NCBI GenBank assembly: GCA_024225275.1
Contig: JAAEMS010000143.1
Span: 1-35,794 of the forward strand
Source: Actinomycetes bacterium
Lineage (GTDB): Bacteria; Actinomycetota; Acidimicrobiia; Acidimicrobiales; JAAEMS01
Reading direction: 5' to 3'
Length of the DNA: 35,794 bases
The notes under the pieces are model-generated. The model was not told the origin of the DNA. It ran no database searches and saw only the letters and a list, made by a program, of their open reading frames with translations. Both the position numbers and the translations under genes were made by a program. This document shows, one piece after another, positions 30,531 to 35,794 of the stretch. Positions within the stretch are counted from its first letter, which is position 1. Each line of letters begins with the position of its first letter.

Positions 30531-31919
30531 CTAGAGCAGGTGACGAACGCGGTCGCTGTGGGCGATGACGCCTTCGTTGATGTAGCGGTCGTGGTTGCGC
30601 TCGATGTCGCTGGGCAGATAGCGGTAATTGACCATCATCCCCACGGCCCGTTCCTGGCCGGCAGGTGCCGGATTGGCCAAGTAGTTCAAACGCTCGATCC
30701 GGGCCCCGTTCGACAGGTGGAAGTTGGCCACCCGGTCAGCGGCCCGACCGTTCCGCCGCTCTCGTACCAGATATTCGGCACACAGGCGGGTGAGGATCGG
30801 ACGCATCGTGTCAACCGCCACCGGGTCGATGTGCCAATCGTGGGCCTGGAGCAGGGCGAGGAGCCGGCGGCTGGCGGTGACCGAATCATCGGGGGCGATC
30901 GCCGCTCGCTCCTCGTCGGTGAGTAGAGGATCGTCGGCCGACAAGGCCCGTTCGAGCCAACCTCGGAACCCGGGGATCGGGGACAGGGTGGCGAAGGTCT
31001 CGAGGTGGGGTAGCTCGGCGCTGAGCCTCTCTACGACCCGCTTGATCAGGAAGTCACCCAGGTTCACACCCGCGAGGCCGACCCGGCAGTTGGAGATCGA
31101 GTAGAAGATCGCGGTGTCCGCTTCGTCGGGGTCCGGGTCGTCGATCGACGGGTCGAGCAGATCGGTGATGTTGTCGCTCATGCCCCGGGTCAGAGCGACC
31201 TCGACGAAGATGAGCGGCTCGCCGGGCACCGCAGCATGGGTGAACGCATACAGCCGGCGGTCGGGCCCGAGCCGATTGCGGAGGTCGTCCCAGGACTCGA
31301 CGGCGTGGACGGCCTCGTACTCGATCAGCTTCTCGAGCAGGGACGCCGACGAATCCCAGGTGATCTGCTCGAGGCGCAGGAGACCAACGTCGAACCAGCT
31401 CTCGAGCAGGCCGCGGAGATCCTCGTCGAGGCCCTCGTAGCGCTCGTCGCGCCGGGTGAGGGCCATGAGCTCCTCGCGCAGATCGACCAGGAACGGAAGC
31501 CCATCCTCGAGGCCGATGAACCGCCGGAGGAGGCGGGCCCGGGGAGCGGTGAGTGCCTCGCGGAGCTCGGCCTCGGCGGCCCGGCGGGCCAGGAGGTGGT
31601 CGCCAGCATGATCGACGGCGGAAATGGCGGAATCGACCGAGTGCCGGTCCACCCCGTAGTCGTCGGCCAGCACCGCGAAGAAGCGCTTGCGACCGACCTC
31701 GTCGAGGACCAGAAAGGCCTCACCAATTCGGCCGGCGCGGCGGCGGGCCGCCACCTCACCGCCTCGCCCGGCGATACACAGGTCGATCTCGGCTCGCAGC
31801 TTGCGTTCGTCAGCGTCGGGCAGGTCGGGAGCCAGGCTGATGCCCGACTCATTCGTACCTGAGCGCCAGGCCCGAACCTCACCGAGCATCCGCTCGATTC
31901 GCTGGGTGACGGAGGCCAT
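30531..31919 (-). CDS. Malonyl-CoA decarboxylase
   Basis: A 462-residue malonyl-CoA decarboxylase, which converts malonyl-CoA to acetyl-CoA and CO2. The N-terminal helical region (RKRFFAVLADDYGVDRHSVDSAI) is followed by the GNAT-like catalytic domain: LLRLEQITWDSSASLLEKLIEYEAVHAVESWDDLRNRL, RRLYAFTHAAVPGEPLIFVEVALTRGM, DTAIFYSISNCRVGLAGVNLGDFLIKRVVE, LSPIPGFRGWL and the conserved C-terminal FHLSNGARIERLNYLANPA. The HxSN-type loop carries the residues expected to bind the substrate. The ATG at 31919 is preceded by GGGAGAG and a TAGAGT box at 31969-31974. No malonate transporter or malonyl-CoA synthetase gene is adjacent, so the pathway context is open. Its 3' end is 5 bp from the convergent deaminase. 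Confidence 0.95.
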   Translation of the reverse strand: MASVTQRIERMLGEVRAWRSGTNESGISLAPDLPDADERKLRAEIDLCIAGRGGEVAARRRAGRIGEAFLVLDEVGRKRFFAVLADDYGVDRHSVDSAISAVDHAGDHLLARRAAEAELREALTAPRARLLRRFIGLEDGLPFLVDLREELMALTRRDERYEGLDEDLRGLLESWFDVGLLRLEQITWDSSASLLEKLIEYEAVHAVESWDDLRNRLGPDRRLYAFTHAAVPGEPLIFVEVALTRGMSDNITDLLDPSIDDPDPDEADTAIFYSISNCRVGLAGVNLGDFLIKRVVERLSAELPHLETFATLSPIPGFRGWLERALSADDPLLTDEERAAIAPDDSVTASRRLLALLQAHDWHIDPVAVDTMRPILTRLCAEYLVRERRNGRAADRVANFHLSNGARIERLNYLANPAPAGQERAVGMMVNYRYLPSDIERNHDRYINEGVIAHSDRVRHLL

Positions 31920-31968
31920 GTCTCTCCCATCGGCCGAATGGGCGGGAACTCCATCGTTCGGCGCACGC

Positions 31969-31974
31969 ACTCTA
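31969..31974 (-). promoter_or_regulatory. -10 box TAGAGT upstream of malonyl-CoA decarboxylase (leadered)
   Basis: TAGAGT on the minus strand lies 49 bp before the ATG, consistent with a leader of about 40 bases containing the GGGAGAG ribosome binding site. Confidence 0.4.
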
Positions 31975-32021
31975 CCCAGAGCGGGACCCGTCCCAAGGCG
32001 ACGAACCGGAGACGCCGCGAG

Positions 32022-32027
32022 TAGGTT
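32022..32027 (+). promoter_or_regulatory. -10 box TAGGTT upstream of phosphoribosyltransferase (leadered)
   Basis: TAGGTT in the context GCGAGTAGGTTC lies about 30 bp before GTG 32058. A GAGGAGG ribosome binding site sits between them. Confidence 0.4.
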
Positions 32028-32057
32028 CGCAACCGGAACGAAGCGAGGAGGCCCAAC

Positions 32058-32576
32058 GTGGGCGAGCCAGGTCCCGTATCAGAGCGAGAGATCCTCACCT
32101 GGGACAAGTACGGCACGGGAATCAGGGAGTTGGCGGTACAGATCGCCCACGACGGCTACCAGCCCGACATCATCCTGGCGATTGCCCGCGGCGGCCTGTT
32201 TGCCGCTGGGTCGTTGGGCTACGCACTGTCGGTCAAGAACCTGTTCGTCATGAACATCGAGTTCTACACCGGCGTCGATGAGCGGCTCGACGTACCGGTC
32301 ATGCTGCCCCCCTACATCGACCTGGTCGATGTCTCCGACAAGAAGTTCCTGATCGCAGACGACGTGGCTGACACCGGGCTGACCCTGAAGGCCGTGCACG
32401 AATTCTGTCAGGGCAAGGTCGGCGAGGTCCGGTCTGCTGTCCTGTACGAGAAGCCCCATTCCGAGATCCAGTGTGAGTACGTCTGGAAGCGGACCGACCA
32501 GTGGATCAACTTCCCGTGGTCCAGCGAAGATCCTGTTGCCTCCCCGAAAGGCAGCCATCAGGCCGCTGACGCCTGA
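32058..32576 (+). CDS. Phosphoribosyltransferase (purine/xanthine type)
   Basis: A 172-residue type I phosphoribosyltransferase. The PRPP-binding loop is FLIADDVADTGLTLK. An IILAIARGGLFAAGSLGYAL segment lies upstream, and a C-terminal EKPHSEIQCEYVWKRTDQWINFPW segment resembles the base-binding part of xanthine/guanine phosphoribosyltransferases. It probably salvages a purine base with PRPP, but the base is not fixed by the sequence. The GTG at 32058 has a strong GAGGAGG ribosome binding site 6 bp upstream and a TAGGTT box further upstream. It is divergent from malonyl-CoA decarboxylase and lies close to the 8-oxoguanine deaminase-like gene. Confidence 0.88.
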   Translation: MGEPGPVSEREILTWDKYGTGIRELAVQIAHDGYQPDIILAIARGGLFAAGSLGYALSVKNLFVMNIEFYTGVDERLDVPVMLPPYIDLVDVSDKKFLIADDVADTGLTLKAVHEFCQGKVGEVRSAVLYEKPHSEIQCEYVWKRTDQWINFPWSSEDPVASPKGSHQAADA

Positions 32577-32612
32577 GTCTCCACAGCTGGACTCCACCAT
32601 GAAACTTCGGGC

Positions 32613-32618
32613 TAGACT
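32613..32618 (+). promoter_or_regulatory. -10 box TAGACT upstream of membrane protein gene
   Basis: TAGACT lies about 50 bp before GTG 32668, leaving room for an AGAAGGG ribosome binding site. Its position favours that start over an in-frame ATG at 32599. Confidence 0.4.
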
Positions 32619-32667
32619 CGCCGACCGGCACAGCCAAATCCGCCGCGGGCAGAAGGGTTACGAACTA

Positions 32668-33543
32668 GTGAACAGAACATGGTCGGTCATTGCCGGCCTG
32701 CTCTTGGTCGCCAGTGCGATGCTGGTCGTGGGCGCGGCCATGGACTGGTGGTCCCTCAGTTTCCAGGTTGGCTCCCGCACGGTGGGAGATGGGGTGGTCT
32801 CCTTGCTCCTGGCGGGCATCAGCATGGCCATCGTCCTGGTCATCGTCCTCGATCTCTGGGAGATCGAGGACGAAACCTCCCGGGCCATCTTCGTCGAACG
32901 GTCCACCACCCGCCTCGACGACAACATCAAACCAGCCACACTGGTGCGACCCACCGCTACCTCCCCGAACCAGCGGCTCGATTGGCCGGCCGCCCTCGAC
33001 TCCTTGGGGGCCGACGTTTCCAAGCCGTTCGGTCACCCCCCGGAGGAGGTCACCCCGGTCGAGACGCAGCCTGCCCCGGATACGCCCGCTGAGATCACCG
33101 AGCCCGTTCGCGCCTTCCTCGGTTTCACCCCACCGGTGTCCGCGCCGGCCCCGGCACCCACCGAACCCCGAGTCGCCACCCCAGAGCCCAAGGTCGAACC
33201 CCGTCTGGTGGTCGACCTACGCGACGGGCCCGCCCCGGCCCACCTCCTCCTCGAGGGCGGTGCCGGCGTCATCGACCTCTCGTCCTACGGCGACGAGGAG
33301 ATCCTCTCCAGCATTGCGGCCGGCGAGGCCCAGGTCGTCGACCTGCTCCTCGACGAGGGGTATCTCACCACCGAGGGAGCCCTCACCGACGACGACACCG
33401 CGGCTCTCGTCTTCGTATCGGTGACTACCAGCGAGCTCATCGGTGTCCTGACCGGGCGCGGCTATCTCGCCGATGACGGCCAGATCACCGGCCGGCTCGA
33501 CGAAGCCCGACGTTTCCAGGCTCAGCCCGCACTCAGGGGCTGA
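32668..33543 (+). CDS. Membrane protein with Pro-rich linker and repeated C-terminal motif, unknown
   Basis: A 291-residue protein I do not recognise. It has two membrane helices (about residues 6-26, WSVIAGLLLVASAMLVVGAAMDWW, and 40-60, VVSLLLAGISMAIVLVIVLDLW). A proline/alanine-rich linker (about 95-175) leads to an acidic C-terminal domain. In it, short motifs with the pattern (L/V)LxxGYLxx(D/E)GxxT recur: DLLLDEGYLTTEGALTDDD and GVLTGRGYLADDGQITGRL. This resembles the small repeated LLxxGxIT-type helices seen at the N-termini of type II secretion ATPases, but the match is only suggestive. I chose GTG 32668 because of AGAAGGG upstream and the TAGACT box inside the longer alternative. The last 11 bp overlap the convergent transglycosylase gene. 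Confidence 0.72.
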   Translation: MNRTWSVIAGLLLVASAMLVVGAAMDWWSLSFQVGSRTVGDGVVSLLLAGISMAIVLVIVLDLWEIEDETSRAIFVERSTTRLDDNIKPATLVRPTATSPNQRLDWPAALDSLGADVSKPFGHPPEEVTPVETQPAPDTPAEITEPVRAFLGFTPPVSAPAPAPTEPRVATPEPKVEPRLVVDLRDGPAPAHLLLEGGAGVIDLSSYGDEEILSSIAAGEAQVVDLLLDEGYLTTEGALTDDDTAALVFVSVTTSELIGVLTGRGYLADDGQITGRLDEARRFQAQPALRG

Positions 33544-34822
33544 CCCCGTCAAGGCCGTCGGCCGCCCCCTGCGGCAAGTAGGCCAACTTCTCGGGCACCG
33601 GCCCACCCAGCCACGCCTCCTCAGGGTTGAGCCCCAGAGTTTCATAGCGGGCCCAGGAGTCCAGCACGGCTTGGCCGTAGGCGTCCGACTGGTTGTAGGA
33701 AAGCAACGCCACCCGAAGCCGATCGGTCCCGACCAGCGGGCCCGATCGGCACAGGTAGTCGGCGGCCGCCAGGGTGGCGTCGAAAACGTTCTGGGGGTCG
33801 GCGTCGCCGTCTCCGTCGCCATCTCGACCGAATGATCGCCAGGTTCCAGGAATGAACTGCATCGGCCCGACGGCCCGGTCGTACTCCACATCGCCGTCGA
33901 GGCGGCCGCCGTCGGTGTCGAAGATCTCCTGGAACTCGACACCGTCGAGCCGGGGGCCGATGATCCGTGGGCTGAGATCGCCGGCCAGATCGGTGCGGGC
34001 TCCACCGTACCGAGCATGGTTCGACTCAGACCGTCCGACTCCGGCGAGCAGGGTCCAGGTGATCTGGCAGCGGGACTGTTCCTCGGCCAGTATCGACGCG
34101 GCCTGGTGGTACGCCACGAGCATGAGGAGGGGTAGGTCAGATCCCACGACCTCGGCGTTCCACCGGAGGTCGTCCTGTTGAGCTCCCAGCTCGGCCCGAA
34201 TCTCGTACAGAGTCTGGGTCTCGGCCTCGGCCCGCGCCCGCGCCGTCTCGACCTCGGAGAGCTCGTAGCGGGTCACCGACCGGTCGATCTCGGCCTGGGC
34301 CAACGCCGTTTCGGCCTGGTCGCGGCGAAGGGTGGCCACTGCCGCGGTGGCCACTCGGTCATCGTCGACCATGGTGCTGTACACCTTGTCCAGCGCCTGC
34401 TGGCGGTCGACCTCGGGACCGGTCACTCCCGGCGCTTCCTGGCCGCCGACACCCATGTATTGGGCGATGGCCAGCGCCACCCGATCGTCGACGGCGGCCT
34501 GTCGCTGGTCCTCGGACTCGACCGACTCGCTGTGGTGAATCGCAACGGCCTCGTCCAAGGCGAGGACCTCACCCTCGAGGTGTTCGGACAGAGACTCGGC
34601 CCTTTCGGTGCGATCGACGAGGACCACGAGCCGATCCTCGATGGTGAGGATGTCCGCCGTTACTCGGTCGTAATCAGGGCTGGTGACGGCAATTTCGGCC
34701 CAGCTCGGATCACTGATCCACTCTGGGGTCTCGGTGGCGGACGCGACGGCGATAGAGCCCGGCAGACCAAGTACCAGGAGGCCCGCCAGGCCAAAGACGC
34801 GCACTCTCACCAACAATCCCAT
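33533..34822 (-). CDS. Secreted lytic transglycosylase (SLT/MltB-like)
   Basis: A 429-residue exported protein. A signal peptide (LVRVRVFGLAGLLVLGLPGSIAVASA) is followed by a long helical coiled-coil region (about residues 50-225, rich in Glu, Ala and Arg). The C-terminal transglycosylase domain has LLAGVGRSESNHARYGG (catalytic Glu in RSESNH), DRAVGPMQFIPGTWRSFGRDGDGDGDADPQNVFDATLAAADYLC and LRVALLSYNQSDAYGQAVL, as in MltB-type enzymes that cleave peptidoglycan. The acidic DGDGDGDADP run could bind a cation such as calcium. I chose ATG 34820-34822; another in-frame ATG at 34840 would add six residues. The coiled coil plus transglycosylase layout suggests partnership with a cell-division or envelope complex, which I cannot name. 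Confidence 0.9.
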   Translation of the reverse strand: MGLLVRVRVFGLAGLLVLGLPGSIAVASATETPEWISDPSWAEIAVTSPDYDRVTADILTIEDRLVVLVDRTERAESLSEHLEGEVLALDEAVAIHHSESVESEDQRQAAVDDRVALAIAQYMGVGGQEAPGVTGPEVDRQQALDKVYSTMVDDDRVATAAVATLRRDQAETALAQAEIDRSVTRYELSEVETARARAEAETQTLYEIRAELGAQQDDLRWNAEVVGSDLPLLMLVAYHQAASILAEEQSRCQITWTLLAGVGRSESNHARYGGARTDLAGDLSPRIIGPRLDGVEFQEIFDTDGGRLDGDVEYDRAVGPMQFIPGTWRSFGRDGDGDGDADPQNVFDATLAAADYLCRSGPLVGTDRLRVALLSYNQSDAYGQAVLDSWARYETLGLNPEEAWLGGPVPEKLAYLPQGAADGLDGVSP

Positions 34823-34911
34823 CGGTGCAGCATCGGCCAACGAAGGCTGACGTTGAACCCATGAACCCCGGTGGGGGCCCGACCCCAGAGCAGATCGGCC
34901 AGGATAGGGGC

Positions 34912-35794
34912 ATGTCCGATCTGCGGGTGGGTCGCCGGTTCGGCCCCTATCGCATCGAGGCGGTGCTCGGAAAGGGCGGCGTCTCGGTTGTCTACGCGGC
35001 TCTGAACTCCGACGACGAACGCATCGCCCTCAAGCTACTGACCCCCTTCGCCGAGGGGCGGGCCGAGATCCGGGCCGCCATCGAGAAGGAGTTCCGGGTC
35101 ATGCAGCGATTCGACCACCCGGGCATCGTGCGGGCCCGGCGGGGGGGCACCATCGCCGACCTCCACTACATCGAGATGGATCTGGTGGCCGGCGGCACGG
35201 TGGCCGACCGCCTGGGGCCCGAGGTCGCCCTGGGCGTGGCCCAAACCGTGGCCGTCGGCATCGCGACGGCCGAGGCTCTCCAGCATGTCCACAGCCGCCG
35301 GGTCGTCCACCGCGATGTGAAACCGTCGAACATTCTGCTCACCGGTGACCTCGACGAGGGTGGGGTCCCGATCCTGTTCGACTTCGGGCTGGCTCTCGAC
35401 CTCGATGATCCCGACATGGTCCCAGGACGGGTCTACGGGTCTCCCCTGTTCATCTCGCCCGAGCAGGCCTTGTCGGGTCCACCCGTCGACGCCCGGGCCG
35501 ACTTGTACTCGCTGGGGGTCACCTTGTACCGACTCGCGACCGGCAAGGCGCCCTTCTACGGTGAGCGTCTCGACCTTCTCCACTTCCATGCCGACTCAGA
35601 GCCACCGAAACCTTCATCGATCCGACCGGTGGGTGACGGCCTCGAAGCCGTACTCGAGAAGGCCATGGCCAAGCACCCCGACAATCGTTGGCAGTCAGGG
35701 GCCGAGTTCGCGGCCGCCCTTCGGGCCATCCCCAGCGATGAGCTCGAGGCGTTGGCCACCCTTACACCAGAGCGCGGCTTCCTGCGGCGACGCC
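34912..35794 (+). CDS. Serine/threonine protein kinase, partial (runs off window end)
   Basis: The first 294 codons of a Hanks-type kinase. The glycine loop is LGKGGVSVVYAA (residues 19-30), with the ATP lysine at 41 (IALKLL), a helix-C glutamate in EKEFRVMQRFDHPGIV, the catalytic loop HRDVKPSN at 133-140 (Asp135), the metal motif DFG at 157-159 and the activation segment ending GSPLFISPEQAL (SPE in place of APE). DARADLYSLGVTLYRLATG and KAPFYG complete the C-lobe. The catalytic residues are all present, so it is expected to be active. Downstream domains, including any membrane or sensor part, are beyond the window. I chose ATG 34912; an in-frame ATG at 34861 would add 17 residues. Confidence 0.93.
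   Translation, partial: MSDLRVGRRFGPYRIEAVLGKGGVSVVYAALNSDDERIALKLLTPFAEGRAEIRAAIEKEFRVMQRFDHPGIVRARRGGTIADLHYIEMDLVAGGTVADRLGPEVALGVAQTVAVGIATAEALQHVHSRRVVHRDVKPSNILLTGDLDEGGVPILFDFGLALDLDDPDMVPGRVYGSPLFISPEQALSGPPVDARADLYSLGVTLYRLATGKAPFYGERLDLLHFHADSEPPKPSSIRPVGDGLEAVLEKAMAKHPDNRWQSGAEFAAALRAIPSDELEALATLTPERGFLRRR

Overview
The window is high-GC, gene-dense DNA that reads like an actinobacterium, most plausibly of the class Acidimicrobiia. This placement is inferred from gene content and order; no marker gene such as 16S rRNA is present. Supporting features are the metG-tatD-rpf gene order, a bL37-type ribosomal peptide, a DUF3039 protein, an LAxTG-type sortase signal and many TANNNT leaderless promoters. 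I found no tRNA, rRNA, CRISPR array, insertion sequence or phage gene.

Layout. 1-9050, mostly minus strand: ychF, DUF192, rsmI and rmuC run as one block. An S1-domain protein gene on the plus strand faces it tail to tail. Then come metG, tatD, a decayed class V aminotransferase and an Rpf-like transglycosylase cut by the window edge. 9265-16075, plus strand: a SnoaL/NTF2-like protein, a 27-codon bL37 gene, a DUF393 remnant, adenosine deaminase and uracil phosphoribosyltransferase (overlapping genes), a gene-poor gap with an SDR relic, a glycosyltransferase, an unknown acidic protein, an enoyl-CoA hydratase-family protein and an EAL protein. 16093-20861: a PfkB-family sugar/nucleoside kinase (-) divergent from an M1 aminopeptidase (+), which overlaps a metallophosphoesterase gene. 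21005-23620, minus strand: an LAHTG surface protein, a 3Fe-4S ferredoxin, a small unknown protein and a thioredoxin-like lipoprotein. 23780-26170, plus strand: a membrane-fused molybdopterin oxidoreductase, DUF3039 and a small membrane protein. 26175-35794: a GlcG/HbpS-like protein and a GGDEF-EAL protein (-), 8-oxoguanine deaminase-like amidohydrolase (+), malonyl-CoA decarboxylase (-), phosphoribosyltransferase and an unknown membrane protein (+), a lytic transglycosylase (-) and a serine/threonine kinase running off the end (+).

Most notable observation: the thioredoxin-like lipoprotein at 23003-23620 carries an in-frame TGA exactly where the first cysteine of the CxxC redox motif belongs (WAPH-TGA-P-T-C). 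A GC-rich 7-bp hairpin with an AGGCT loop starts ten bases after the TGA, matching the expected geometry of a bacterial SECIS element. I read this as an extracytoplasmic UxxC selenoprotein rather than a pseudogene. It is divergent from the molybdopterin oxidoreductase.

Other threads: nine genes have a TANNNT box 7-9 bp before the start codon, suggesting widespread leaderless transcription. Three genes persist only as internally deleted or truncated relics (aminotransferase, DUF393, SDR). Nucleobase and nucleoside salvage functions (adenosine deaminase, UPRTase, a PfkB kinase, an 8-oxoguanine deaminase-like enzyme and a purine-type phosphoribosyltransferase) recur through the window without forming one operon.
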